A stretch of 56,754 bases of DNA, from positions 1 to 56,754 of the forward strand of contig JAISMG010000035.1 in NCBI GenBank assembly GCA_031276875.1. Direction: 5' to 3'. Made by a program: the position numbers and the translations under genes. The notes beneath the pieces are model-generated. The model was not told where the DNA came from. It saw nothing but the letters and a program-made list of their open reading frames with translations, and did no database searches. Source of the stretch: Candidatus Peribacteria bacterium (GTDB lineage Bacteria; Patescibacteriota; Gracilibacteria; Absconditabacterales; Absconditicoccaceae). Below are positions 31,623-42,139 of the stretch, piece by piece; position 1 is the first letter of the stretch, and each line of letters opens with the position of its first letter.

Positions 31623-32453
31623 CTATTTTACTTTTACGTACCACTCTACGACGTGGAAGGGAGGCATATTATTGTGTGGTTGGTCTCCACCAGCAGGCTG
31701 GGTCGCAAGATTGGTTGCATTAGACCATCCAGAAAATTTTTCATTAGGTATGGTAATTATTTCATTTCCTCCTCCTAAGGTGGCTTTCATTGAAATACCG
31801 TGGGTATGATAAGGCATTTCTGAAACATTCAGGAGGTGAGAAACTTCTCCTATTTGGGGAGTGGTTCCCTGTGTGTATTCATCTACGTGTCCGAGGGTAA
31901 AGTTAATACTTTCATCTTTGGCATATTTGCCTTCTCCGATTAAGCTTCTTCCTGCGAGATTAAGTGTGCTTCCTTTAAGGGTTGCGTCTGGTACTTGGCT
32001 TGCAATGTCTGAACCGTCACATTTCGCTCGCCCAAGGGCATTCATTTCTGTTTGTGAAAGTGTTCCATTACTGGCGATGAACGTTCCTAGAGGAAGCAGA
32101 GTTAGCAAGGTGTTTTCCAAGTTGGTTTGTCCTGACTGTAATTGAGTAAGGAGTGTGGTATGCGTTTCAACGAGTGTTTGGAGCTGTTGGATTTGTTGTG
32201 GTAAAGTCATATCTGCTTGAAAGGTTTTGAGTTCTTCTTGCACTTGTATCAGGTCGTCTTGTGTAGCAAAGCGTATGGAGTCGTCAGCTTTTTTTATTTC
32301 TTCAGAAGTCTCACTTGCATTATGAGCTGTTTCAACAAGGTTTCCAATGTGGAAGTGATTGAAACTTACGATACCAAGTCCTACAATGGCAATCAATCCA
32401 ATGCCTCGTAAAGCCCCGTTGAAAAGGGGGGAAAGTGTTTGTGGTTTTTTCAT
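31623..32453 (-). CDS. Membrane-anchored phage tail-collar-like surface protein
   Basis: The protein has 276 residues. An N-terminal hydrophobic anchor (about 11-30) and a coiled coil (SEEIKKADDSIRF to about residue 110) lead to a collar-like head. In that head GRSLIGEGKYAKDES, SEMPYHTHGI and MPPFHVVEWYVKVK match the pattern of phage tail-collar and microcystin-dependent proteins. The His-x-His and the aromatic C-terminus are conserved there. The start is the second Met of the longest frame, because the first lies in the promoter. It is likely a fibre-like adhesin. Confidence 0.8.
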   Translation of the reverse strand: MKKPQTLSPLFNGALRGIGLIAIVGLGIVSFNHFHIGNLVETAHNASETSEEIKKADDSIRFATQDDLIQVQEELKTFQADMTLPQQIQQLQTLVETHTTLLTQLQSGQTNLENTLLTLLPLGTFIASNGTLSQTEMNALGRAKCDGSDIASQVPDATLKGSTLNLAGRSLIGEGKYAKDESINFTLGHVDEYTQGTTPQIGEVSHLLNVSEMPYHTHGISMKATLGGGNEIITIPNEKFSGWSNATNLATQPAGGDQPHNNMPPFHVVEWYVKVK

Positions 32454-32492
32454 AGTGTTTGTAATAAAGAGAATAAAAATCTGTATGTAATT

Positions 32493-32520
32493 ATTATACA
32501 CAATACTTTAAATATGTCAA
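32493..32520 (-). promoter_or_regulatory. Sigma70-type promoter of the tail-collar-like gene
   Basis: Perfect TTGACA and TATAAT with a 16-bp spacer. It shares AAATATTTGACATATTTAAA with the SLH gene promoter. The start site falls about 33 nt before the ATG. Confidence 0.75.
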
Positions 32521-32817
32521 ATATTTGGAGACTATTTCATTATTGTACAAATAAAAACCTTTGGGTAAAAGAAAATACTGTTTATTGGACAACATAAGTC
32601 CTGAGTATGCGGGAAAAACAAAAAGAGCTTTTTTTGCTCTCTTTAATTTCTTTTCAATACTCCCCTACCCCACTTCCAATGCTCTTTTCATCAAAGCAAT
32701 TGCTCTTAATTGTTGAATAGCTTCTTTTTTCTTACTTTATCATACATATTTTACATATAATCACCTTTACAGATATTCCAAAAGTTTCTCATAACTTTTT
32801 TTGAACAAAGTAGTATG
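32521..32817. other. Intergenic region downstream of ddl
   Basis: Contains the terminator at 32620-32645. A short minus-strand frame near 32670-32730 (EAIQQLRAIALMKRALEVG) lacks a start and is unlikely to be a gene. Confidence 0.35.
32620..32645. terminator. Intrinsic terminator downstream of ddl
   Basis: AAAGAGC and GCTCTCTTT flank a T-rich loop, giving an AGAGC/GCTCT stem. It can work on either strand and lies about 175 nt after the ddl stop. Confidence 0.5.
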
Positions 32818-33807
32818 TTAATATGCTAAAGAAATAATAATATCTATAAGTTGAGTATACGATATTCCAGAGTGTTTTATCAACATAGGGAACATTGAAA
32901 TATCTGTAAATCCTGGTAAAGTATTGACTTCATTAATATATACCTCACCATTTGCTATAAAAAAATCAATCCTTGCAAATCCACGACATTCACACTTACG
33001 ATAAACGGTTTCAGCCAGCTTTTTTATCTGTTGGTGCTGAGATAAAGTAATATCTGCTGGAATTTTTACAGTCGCTTCATTATTGATATATTTATCTTCA
33101 TATGCATAAAAATCTTTAACCAAAACTAGTTCTCAAGGTTCGGATATAGTCAGATGTTCATTACCTATGACGGCAACTTCTATTTCTTTGAGTGCAATCA
33201 AGCCTTGTTCTACAATAATTTTGGTATCATAAGTCCTAGCTTTTTCAATGGCTTGTGACAAATGTTTGAAATCTTCCACTTTTGTAATCCCTATAGATGA
33301 ACCCGAATTTGCTGGCTTTACATATAATGGTAAAGAAAAGTCTGAAAGAGCAATCAGATTTGACTTTGAAAGTTCCGAGTTTGAAATCAGAGAAAAATCT
33401 AATGTAGAAAAGGGAACTTGGGGAATATTTGCCGATTGCATCATTTGCTTAAACATTCCTTTGTCCATACAAAGAGCAGAGCTCAATATGCGACACCCAC
33501 AATACGGAATATGATACCATTCAAAAAATCCTTGCAAATTTCCATCTTCTCCATATTTTCCGTGTGTTATAGGAAAAGCAATATCAATACGCTGCTGTAT
33601 CTCTTTAAAAGAAATAGTAGGTAATTCCTGTATATTATCTACTTGCATAAGTGTAGAAAGCTGATACAAATCGCCTTTGGAAGAAATATAAAAAAGGAGA
33701 AGTTCATATTTCTTAGTATCTATCTGTTGAATGATATTTTTTGCAGAAGCCAAAGAAACGTCGTGTTCATTACTCATTCCTCCAAAAAAAAGTCCTACAG
33801 TTTTCAT
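32818..33807 (-). CDS. ddl: D-alanine--D-alanine ligase
   Basis: The protein has 329 residues. It begins MKTVGLFFGGMSNEHDVSLA. ATP-grasp features include PLYVKPANSGSSIGI, IVEQGLIALKEIEVAVIG, then FARIDFFIANGEVYINEVNTLPGFT with the metal-binding Glu and Asn. It joins two D-Ala for peptidoglycan, so the cell has a wall. The UGA at 33133-33135 (ISEPGELV) joins two conserved halves. The HTH-membrane gene starts three bases upstream in the same direction, which suggests one operon. Confidence 0.95.
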
Positions 33808-33810
33808 ACT

Positions 33811-34386
33811 CTACCCATTCATCCTCACATATAAAAAGATAGCAACAGCAATTAAAATAACTGCAAATCCAATTAAAATAAACGTTTTCATTTCTTGTTC
33901 CTTGAGTTTTGAGGTCAACTGTTGCAATCTTGCTTCTAGCTTTTGCTTTTCTTGAATGGCTTCCTGCTTTTCTTTGGTGTAATCGGGTAAAGCAATCATC
34001 GTTTGGATTTTGGTTTCTAACTCCCCTATTCTTTGTTGCAAGAGAAAAATGACTTTATTTTTTTCTTCCAGCATTTTATCCTTTTCATTGAAAATCAAAG
34101 CAAATTTATCGATTTTCTCTTCCAAAGTAGAAAAATCATTGAAAGGATGAACTGCTCAAGGAGTCATCGGAGTATCGGCATTTTGACTTACGAGTTCCGT
34201 TGATACTTCTTTACGTAAGGAAGAAAATTCTCAATGTAACGTTGCCAATTCATCTCTGGATAACAGCACTTTGTTTCCTACTTTTTTGTAAGAAAGTCTG
34301 CCGGATTTGATATATCTATCAATAGTCCTGGTAGATACTCCTAATAATACTGACGCTTTGTCTCTCGTCAAAGAATAATGTTGCAT
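33811..34386 (-). CDS. Membrane-tethered helix-turn-helix protein
   Basis: The protein has 191 residues. The N-terminus YSLTRDKASVLLGVSTRTID, then RYIKSGRLSYKKVGNKVLLS, is an excisionase/MerR-type winged HTH (HTH_17). A linker and long coiled coil (EEKIDKFALIFNEKDKMLEE... to about 160) follow, and a C-terminal membrane helix, TFILIGFAVILIAVAIFLYV, with a short external tail. A DNA-binding domain tethered to the membrane by a coiled coil could link a chromosomal site to the envelope or signal across it. It is coupled to ddl. Confidence 0.8.
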
Positions 34387-34415
34387 TATATTATACTACA
34401 TATTAAAAACTAAAT

Positions 34416-34805
34416 TTATACAATTTTTTTCAAGATACCACTTCCTACCGCCATAATCAAGGAAAGCACTAACGTTTGCAAAATGTTTCCCAGTTGGACT
34501 TTTACGTCTGGAGCAAAATATCTATTCATCACCCATTCGAAAAGGTAGAAAATAGCTACATTGATAACCAATGAAAAGAGTCCTAATGTTAGCATATTGA
34601 CGGGGAACGACAGGGTCTGGATAATCCATTTCAGCGGAGAATTCAATACCCAAAACACGCCTCCCATTGCTATCAAAAGTGCAATTCTTACGAGCAAATT
34701 TCCATCAACAAAATCAATCTGAATTCATAGCTTTAAATAATCGAAAAGTCCGAGTAAAAAAGCATAGATTACGATGTTTGCAATGAGATTTCTCAAGAGT
34801 TTCAT
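34416..34805 (-). CDS. Phage-holin-4/YvlD-like membrane protein
   Basis: The protein has 129 residues with four hydrophobic helices: IANIVIYAFLLGLFDYL, ALLIAMGGVFWVLNSPL, FPVNMLTLGLFSLVINVAIF and NILQTLVLSLIMAVGSGIL. The pattern P-V-N-x-L-T-L-G in the third is diagnostic of the YvlD/holin IV superfamily. The function is unknown; members are often in envelope-stress operons. The UGA at 34725-34727 joins YLKLG to IQIDF. The ATG used is the one before KLLRNL. Confidence 0.82.
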
Positions 34806-34985
34806 AGGGAAATAATAGCAACTAAAAATCAATGTAGACATTACTATAGAGATTTGTCTACTTATTTCAAGGAAAAGTGATAGAAAAATCTGAACAAACG
34901 ATAGTGTTTTTTGTACCACAAAAATGTGTTATCATTTTTTCAACCACTTTTCCTTATCAGAAGGTGTTGGAAGTCAGAGTTTTTT

Positions 34986-35180
34986 TTAATTTTTTTTCTC
35001 TGCTTCAAGCTTTTTAGCGAGTCTACGTTTACGGTTCCACTCTTTTTTGTACGCAGCAATTTTGTCCTTGTTTTTTAGCTGGTACTTCTTGTTGATGGCT
35101 TTAATCATCTCTCTGTGTTCGTTACGATATACTCTGTAATACTCTCTTCTATACGTTCTTAATTCTTCCAGTGTTTTCAT
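34986..35180 (-). CDS. Small Lys/Arg/Tyr-rich protein
   Basis: The protein has 64 residues: an ATG-to-TAA frame starting MKTLEELRTYRREYYRVYRN and ending LAKKLEAEKKN. Repeated short basic helices (YKKEWNRKRR) resemble small phage or ribosome-associated basic proteins, but no family can be named. It lies 26 nt downstream of the lysS stop codon on the same strand. Confidence 0.6.
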   Translation of the reverse strand: MKTLEELRTYRREYYRVYRNEHREMIKAINKKYQLKNKDKIAAYKKEWNRKRRLAKKLEAEKKN

Positions 35181-35206
35181 AATATCTATTATTTAAAATA
35201 AAAGGA

Positions 35207-36787
35207 CTAATTTTGGTCAACCGTTCTAGGTTTCATTAAGGGGAACAACACCACATCTCTCAAATTGTCTTGTTCGGTCAGGATGGCAAGTAATCTTTCC
35301 AATCCCATTCCAAATCAAGATTGAGGAGGCATTCCATATTCCATCGCTTCTACGAAAGCATCATCTCCACTTGTCGCCTCTGCATCTCCACTTATTGCTT
35401 GTTTTTCGAAATTAGCTTGTTGTAGTAAAGGGTCTACAAGTTCTGAATACGCTTTACAGATTTCTCGTCCATTGACGATAAGTTGGAACTGTTCTACAAT
35501 GCTAGCATCTGCATCAGAAACCCTTGCTAAAGGTTGCATAATGACTGGATAATTGTAAATGAAAGCTGGTCAAACAATTTTGGGTCTCAACACTTTCTTG
35601 TACAAACAGTCAATGAGGCTTGTTGTTCACATTGCTTCCATTCCTTCAAAGGTTATCCCTTTGGCTTGTAAATCAGCTTTCAACTGTTCCGCATCCGCTT
35701 CGCCGTACTGAGTAATATCTAGTCCGCTTGCTTGATTTACGCCTTTGGTGTAGTCAATTCTTTCTCGTGGAGTAGTAAAATCTACTTCTTTTTCCACACC
35801 TTCTTTGTCTTTTACCTTCAGCTTTCTATTGAGTTTAAGATTATCAAAGAGATAATCAAGCATTTTTTCAGCAAATTTCATATTATCTTGATAATTTCGA
35901 TACACTGCATAATGTTCTACTTGCGTAAATTCTTGGAGATGTGAGGGGTCAGAACCTTCATTTCTAAAATCTTGCCCAATTTCAAAGACTTTTTCAAGCC
36001 TTCCTACCGTCGCTTTTTTCAATGATGTTTCAAAGGCAATTCTCAAATAAACATCTACATCAAAATCATTGTGATGAGTAATAAATGGTCTAGCAGCTGC
36101 ACCACTAGCAGCATTATCCAAAATAGGTGTTTGTAATTCAATAAAACCTTCTTTTGTATAGAATTCTCTCAAAGTCTGATAAAACTTGGATTTAAATAGA
36201 AATCTCTGGTACGTCTCAGGGTTCATCGTCATATCTAAATATCTCTTTCTGTAGAGCTCTTCCGTATCACTCAATCCGTGATATTTTTCCGGTAATCCAC
36301 GAATGGATTTGGAAAGAAAAGAGAATTCTGATACAAAAATGGTAAGCTCTCCTTTGTGGGTTTGGAAGACTTCTCCCTTTACTCCGATGAAATCACCTAC
36401 ATCTACCAATTTTTCCATAAATTTGTAAGCAGAAAGTTCATCTTCATTCTCTGGAGAAAGTCAACGCTGGAGTTTTCCATTTACTCTAATAAAACAGTGG
36501 TCTCTGTGGAACATCAGTTGGATTTGTGCTGAATGGTCCAACAACCTTGCGAAAGAAAGTTTTCAATGACTGCGATAGAGCGTTAATCTTCCAGCAGTAC
36601 TAATGTTCACTTCAGGACTTGAGATAATCGTTTCAATCTCCCTAAAGGTAGCGTGTTCGTATTTCTGAATAATCTCCAAAATAGTATGGGTTTTGTCGTA
36701 ACTTTGGGCAAAAGGTACTACTCCCATTTGTTTCATTTTTTCGATTTTTTGGATACGAACCTCTCTTTCTGACAAGGATTGGGACAT
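35207..36787 (-). CDS. lysS: Lysyl-tRNA synthetase (class II)
   Basis: The protein has 526 residues. The OB-fold anticodon-binding domain includes AGRLTLYRSHG (Gly by UGA) and FIGVKGEVF. Class II motif 1 begins FIELQTPIL. Motif 2 has RIAFETSLKK and FEIGQDFRNEGSDPSHLQEF, and motif 3 GFGMGLERLLAIL. Motif 3's first Gly and the end of the preceding GMPPQSG are encoded around UGA at 35315. The start is ATG at 36785, not the upstream in-frame ATG. It charges tRNA-Lys. Confidence 0.95.
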
Positions 36788-36856
36788 AGCGTGTAGGAAA
36801 GATAATAAAAAGCTCCAATGTAGTTGTAATGTTTTTGAAAAGCGTTTCAAGGGGTT

Positions 36857-38602
36857 TTACATATTTTCTACTTTTTCTATCCCCAAAAGTGCAAATCCAT
36901 TTACCAAAACCTGCTGAACACCTTGGATTAAAGCTAAACGTGCTTGCGTCAAATGTTTATTATGTTCATCCATAATTTTGTGATGATGATAATAGCTATT
37001 AAAAAGCTGAGCAATATTTAGGCAATATCTCGCAACATAATTGGATTTGTAGGTTTGAGCAGCTTTTTGGATTTCTTCACTAAAACACGAAAGTTGCAAC
37101 AACAATTGTTTATCTTCAGGCGTATCCAGCAACGTATAGTCAATCGTTTCTGGTGAGATTTGCACCTCGGAATGGATTTCGTGAAATTTTCTCACAATGG
37201 AACTAATTCTGGCGTACGTATATTGCAAATACGGTCCCGTTTCTCCTTCAAAGGAAAGTGCTTGCTCTGGGTCAAACAGGATTTTCTTTTCGCTATCTTG
37301 GAGTAAAATCCGAAATTTCATCGCTCCAAAGGCAACCGCTCTTGCAATCAGCTTTTTTTGCTCTGGTGAAAGGGCTCTTTCTGTCATCATCTCTTCTGCT
37401 TGTGCTATCATCTGGTCGCGAAAATCTTCATACAATATCACATTCCCTGCACGAGAAGACATTTTCCCGTCTTTGAGGTCAAGCAATCCGTAAGAAAGAT
37501 GATGCAAAGAATTGGCTTCAAATCCTATCAATGCAAGGGTTTTAAAAAGCTGCTGGAAATGATGTTCCTGTTCGCTTCCCACCACATATAATGAGGTCGT
37601 ATACTGAGGGAAATCAGCTTTTTTCTGATAAGCTAATGCAATATCTTTGGTAGAATACAGCGAAGCTCCCGTTGATTTGAGCAACAAAAACCGTCCCAAA
37701 TTCCGCTCTTCCAGATTGATGGCAATCGCTCCCTGAGAATATTGAGCCAAACCATCCGCTAACATTTGCTGAACAATCTGAATTCACGGTTTTTCCACTT
37801 CACTTTCAAAGTACCGCTTATCAAACTGTTCACTGCCAAGTTCTGCCAAAATGTGTTGTAAATCCGTCAAACAGCGTTGTCTGGTTTCCTGCCAAATCTG
37901 CGTCAAAGTCGGCTCGCCTTCTTCCAATTGCTTTTGGAGAGCTTCAATGTCTGCTTTGTAGACGTCAGGATTTTCATCTACTTTGAGCGTAGCTTGCATA
38001 TAGAGTTGTCCAACCCATTTGGTGAACTGCTCTGTAGGCAATATTTGAGAGGTGAAATTGAGATAATACCATATCCATTTTGCCACGTGAGCTCCAATAT
38101 CGCCGGGATAACAGCATTTGATTACCTCATTTCCTGCAAATTTCTGAATTCTCGCGACCGCTTCACTCACCAAAATATTTCTAAGATGTCCAATATGTAC
38201 TGCTTTATGTGTGTTGATATTTCGTCATTCTACCAAAATTTGTTTGCCGGTAGCACTCCCCTTTCCGTAGTCAGCTTTCTGTTCCCAAATGGTAGTAATG
38301 ATATGCTGGGCAAAGGTTGCTGATGTGATACTGGCATTGACATACGGTCCAACGGCAACAAATGCACTAAAAAGCTGATTTCCTTTTTCGCTATGCTGTG
38401 TTGCATTCAATTTCTCGGCAAGCTCTTTGGCGAGGTCAGCGGGAGATTTGGAAAATTCTTTGGCGATTTTAAAGCAAGGAAACGCGAGGTCTCCTTCTAC
38501 ATTTTCCGGGGCAAGGACGATGTGAGTTTGGAGCACTTCTGCAAGACTTCACAGGTGCTGTTCGAGAAGTTTTGCAAATTCAGACTGATAGAAATCTAGC
38601 AT
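36857..38602 (-). CDS. argS: Arginyl-tRNA synthetase
   Basis: The protein has 581 residues. The N-terminal Add1 domain is followed by RNINTHKAVHIGHLRNIL (HIGH motif, with the Gly before RN by UGA at 38225), the KMSK region DLKDGKMSSRAGNV, and a C-terminal DALR anticodon domain with YCLNIAQLFNSYYHHHKI. The start MLDFYQSEFAKLL is the first ATG. UGAs at 38549, 38225 and 37784 are read as Gly. It lies 69 nt upstream of lysS, so both synthetases may be co-transcribed. Confidence 0.95.
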
Positions 38603-38691
38603 ACGTAAAGGATGAACAAAAAATAAAAGTAGATATTTTTTGGTAAAGATAAGGATTAGGAAAAGAATTTCCACTAAATTTTCAAACCGTG

Positions 38692-39148
38692 ATGGATAAG
38701 GCATTGTTCATAGCTTTTGTCTTTATGGTACAAAAACTCCCTGTATTCACCTGAAAACAAGAAATAACGTTGCATGGAGAAATTGTAAACGAACAATCAA
38801 CACCCGATTCAACCGCCCCAATACCCGACTCAACAGAAGACAGTCTTGCCCCTTCTAAGGGAGATGGCGTTTCATTGGATGACGGAACGACAGAGGGGCT
38901 AGTACTCCGATGGAAAAACCGTTAAATCAGCTTTTTCTCCTAATGATACGATTACTCTCGCAGAAGTGGCTACCATCCTTTCCCGTATGCTCCGAGGAAA
39001 TGCACATCAAGGAAGTGAAGAGCGACGATACCACAACCATTTACTGGCATTACAAAAAGCCGACATCATCCCACGAAATGTCGACCCTATGCAGAATATT
39101 TCTCCTTATGAAGTGGTTATCTTCTTACAGAGTATCAATTCCTCGTAG
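38692..39148 (+). pseudogene. Frameshifted SLH-type surface protein remnant
   Basis: Frame 1 (38692-38925) starts with a signal-like MDKALFIAFVFMVQKLPVF, includes one UGA, passes through a palindromic repeat (38849-38900) and ends TAA. Frame 2 (38903-39148) lacks a start and reads SDGKTVKSAFSPNDTITLAE, then LQKADIIPRNVDPMQ, an SLH-like C-terminus ending TAG. The two together would make a normal secreted SLH protein if the frame were restored near 38895-38910. It converges on ftsH. Confidence 0.6.
38849..38900. repeat. Palindromic G/C-rich element (copy in SLH remnant)
   Basis: CCCCTTCTAAGGGAGATGG opens the element and GACAGAGGGGC closes it, so the ends are partly complementary. The coding frame breaks at its right edge. 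Confidence 0.5.
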
Positions 39149-39158
39149 CTGTGCATTG

Positions 39159-41126
39159 CTACTCTTTCTTGCGAGAAATTCCTTTTGTCTCTTTCTTTTC
39201 TCTTTGCTTCTTGTCAACCTTTCCCTCATCAGCAAGAGGAATTTTCTCAGGATTATCTATCATTTCAGCAAATTCATCTCCGGAAATGTACTCTTTTTCA
39301 ATCAGCATTTTTGCTATGTTTTCTAGAAGGGATTTATGTTGCATAATCATCTGTTTGGAAATCTTATACGCATTTTCCAGATAGACTTTCACTTTAGCGT
39401 CAATGGTTTGAGCGGTCATTTCGCTATAAGGCTTTGTGAAGTTGAAATCAGGATTTTCTTCATATACTACCATTCCCAATTCTTCATCCATTCCAAATTT
39501 CGTCAGCATATTTCTAATCGTTTTGTTGGCTCTTTCAAAGTCATTGGAAGCTCCCGTGGTGATTTCTTCTTTGCCAAAAAAAACTTCTTCTGCTGCTCTT
39601 CCGGCTAACATTACAGATAATTCTGACAATAAATACTGTTTGGAATACAGATTTTTATCTTCTGTGGGAGTAGTTCGCGTCACTCCTAACGCATGTCCTC
39701 TACGCACAATAGAAATTTTCTCCACAGGGTCAGCTTCCGGCTGGAGATGAGCAAGCAAGGCGTGTCCCAATTCGTGATAAGCGGTGATTTGCTTTTCCTT
39801 TTCTTGAATGCCTTTCACCTTTTTCTCAGGTCCCATAATGATTTTTTCCAATGCATATTCAAAGTCATCTACTTCCAGCACTTCACGCTCCTCTTTGGCA
39901 ATTTTGAGAGAAGCCTCGTTGACGATATTTTCAATATCTGCCCCCACCAATCCGCTGGTCCTTTTAGTTAAACTTTCAAGTCTGACTTTTTTATCTACTT
40001 TCTTGTTTTTGAGATAATAGTTGAAAATCTCGGTTCTCTCTTCCGCAGTCGGTGCCGTTACGAAAATTTTTCTGTCAAATCTTCCTGCACGAAGCAAGGC
40101 AGGATCGAGGATGTCCGGTCTATTGGTGGCTGCCATCACGATAATATTCGTATCATTTTCAAATCCATCCATTTCGGTGAGAATTTGGTTCAATGTCTGT
40201 TCTTGTTCTTGGTGTCCGCCAGTAGTTCCATTTCCTCTTTTCTTTCCAATCGCATCGATTTCGTCAATGAAGATGATGGCTTTCCCAGCGTCTTTTGCCT
40301 GTTTAAATAGTGTTCTCACTTTGGCAGCACCCATTCCGACGAGCATTTCCATAAATTCTGAACCGGAAGTGCTGAAAAATGCAACGTCAGCTTCTCCTGC
40401 AACGGCACGAGCAAGCAAGGTTTTTCACGAACCGGGTTCTCCGTACAAAAGCACGCCTTTTGGATGTCTGGCTCAGACTTTTTGATATTTTTCAGGATTT
40501 TTGAGATAATCTACGACTTCCACCAGTTCATTTTTCACTTCTTCCATTCCTGCAATGTCGGAAAATTTGGTTTTGCTGGTGTCTTTGTTGGATTTCTTTC
40601 CCACTTGAATATTGAAAAGTCCACCTGCTCCCCCACCTTTTCCTAGCAGAAATCTTGCACCCAAGATAAAAAGGAAAAGCACAACAATCATAGTGCCAAA
40701 CTGTTCCAAAAGTTTGATAATTCGGGTTTTTTCATTGTAAATGGTACTAATCGTTGTCGCTCCGGTAAGAGAAAGTCAAAGCTCAGTAATGCTGGTATCA
40801 AGTGGTTTTTTTGCTTTTACGAGGACAAATTCATCAGTTATTGTAGGTTGTCAAAAGAACAAAAAGCTGGTTCCCATTCCTGTTCCGATAAGTACATAGC
40901 CTTTCATTGTAGTACCATCTTCAATATGTACTTTATTATAAGTTCAATTATGGTACAGTTCAAGCCATTTACTCAGGCTCACTTCTTTGGTTTCGGTGAT
41001 GGTTTCCTGCTTTTTGGTATCTGATGATGAAGAGGATTTGGAGGAAATCAGATGTTGTTGGAGTAATCCAAGGACAACAGTTAATATGATGAAAAAGAAG
41101 ATAATTTTGAGAAGAGATTTTTTCAT
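39159..41126 (-). CDS. ftsH: ATP-dependent zinc metalloprotease FtsH
   Basis: The protein has 655 residues. Two membrane helices (KIIFFFIILTVVLGLLQ and TMIVVLFLFILGARFLLG) flank a periplasmic domain. The AAA domain has Walker A GEPGSGKT, in which the Gly before Lys is encoded by UGA (40425-40427), Walker B AIIFIDEIDAIG, and the second region of homology TNRPDILDPALLRAGRFDR. The zinc protease motif is TAYHELGHALL. It degrades misfolded membrane proteins and regulators. The start is ATG at 41124; an upstream in-frame start would include the terminator region. Confidence 0.96.
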
Positions 41127-41452
41127 AGTGTACAAAGCTGAATAATTAAAAGGAAAAATTTTTGATGCGGTTGTATTGTAGGAATTTGGAAAGAGTTTGC
41201 AAGTTGAGATAAAAAGGAAAAGCCGACCTTTATTCAAGTGGCTTTTCATTGGAAGTTATTTATTTTGTCTTTTATTCTTTTTAAATACAAGACAAATAGT
41301 ATTGCTCCTATCGGTAAGACAGGAACTAAACTTCCCATAAAAATGGCAAGTACCCAAAGCAACCCCCATTTGTCTATTTTTACAAGGGTTTTTATCAGGA
41401 ATAAAAATCCTTTTTCCTTGTAAATTTTTTTCACTAACATTATTTTTTTCAT
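41081..41452 (-). CDS. Small membrane protein, 3' end ambiguous under UGA=Gly
   Basis: The frame begins MKKIMLVKKIYKEKGFLF and contains a strong hydrophobic helix, WVLAIFMGSLVPVLPIGAIL, ending KDKINNFQ at a TGA (41246-41248). If UGA is always Gly, the frame runs on through a hairpin (41218-41246) into ftsH and ends at TAA 41081-41083, for 123 residues. The first 68 residues look like a complete small protein, with TGA exactly where a stop would be expected before the terminator. No family is recognised. Confidence 0.45.
41218..41246 (-). terminator. Hairpin terminator between small membrane gene and ftsH
   Basis: AAAAGCC and GGCTTTT form a 7-bp stem (41218-41224 with 41240-41246). On the minus strand it is followed by TTTTCCTTTTTATC. 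Confidence 0.6.
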
Positions 41453-41542
41453 AAATTATTTTATTAAACATGAAATACGATAACTTTTTTCTGAAGTATT
41501 GCAATCTAATTCTATTTTTTATGCTAGCATTTTTTTTAGTTT

Positions 41543-41878
41543 CTAAGAAATTTGTTTGGTGAGTTTAACAGCTGTACCTGAAAAACTGACCATAAACATA
41601 CTTCATTTACCTTTACCTATGGCTTCATAATCTATATCAATACCAACAATTGCATCTGCTCCCAATTTCTTTGCTTTTGTTACCAATTCACGCATAGCTT
41701 CATCTTTCGCATCGATGAGAGCAGTTTCATAACTTCCTGACCTTCATCAGAAAAAATCAGTAAATGAAGCAAAAAAGTCTTTCACAACATTTGCTCAAAC
41801 AATTACCTCTGATGAAATCACCCCTAAATATTTTTGAATAGGATTTCCTTCTACAGTAGGAGTAGTAGATGTAAGCAT
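41543..41878 (-). CDS. YbjQ/UPF0145 family protein
   Basis: The protein has 111 residues. It begins [41 protein letters not shown], then [19 protein letters not shown] and [15 protein letters not shown], follow the YbjQ family, which forms pentamers of unknown function. Gly in IVGANV, FFGGRSG and GKGS are UGA. It ends TAG. Confidence 0.92.
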
Positions 41879-42072
41879 ATTTTGTTTTAATAGTGTAAAA
41901 AAAATTGCCAGCATTTTTGTAAGTATTCTGACTCAATTTGCAATAGTAAATGCATCATTGGATTTCTTTTACTATAAAAATCTACAAAACATTATAAAAT
42001 AATAAAGTCAATAGTTGATATAATAAAATACTATATATCAAAATCTATTATCATTCAATTCCTTCGTTTTTT
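41879..42072. other. Intergenic region between ybjQ and virB4-like gene
   Basis: Divergent AT-rich spacer. No gene is seen; it holds the promoter at 42073-42100 on its right side. Confidence 0.4.
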
Positions 42073-42100
42073 TTGCATAAAATAAATTTTTGAATATACT
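42073..42100 (+). promoter_or_regulatory. Sigma70-type promoter of the VirB4-like gene
   Basis: TTGCAT (42073-42078) and TATACT (42095-42100) are separated by 16 bp, with the same hexamers as the OLD gene promoter. The ATG is 40 nt downstream. Confidence 0.65.
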
Positions 42101-42139
42101 TAAGTATCTTTATTTTCAACAAAAACAGATAACGCTCCA

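Noticed and set aside
32670-32730. Short minus-strand helix EAIQQLRAIALMKRALEVG
   Set aside because: No start codon before a stop and no context; probably chance.
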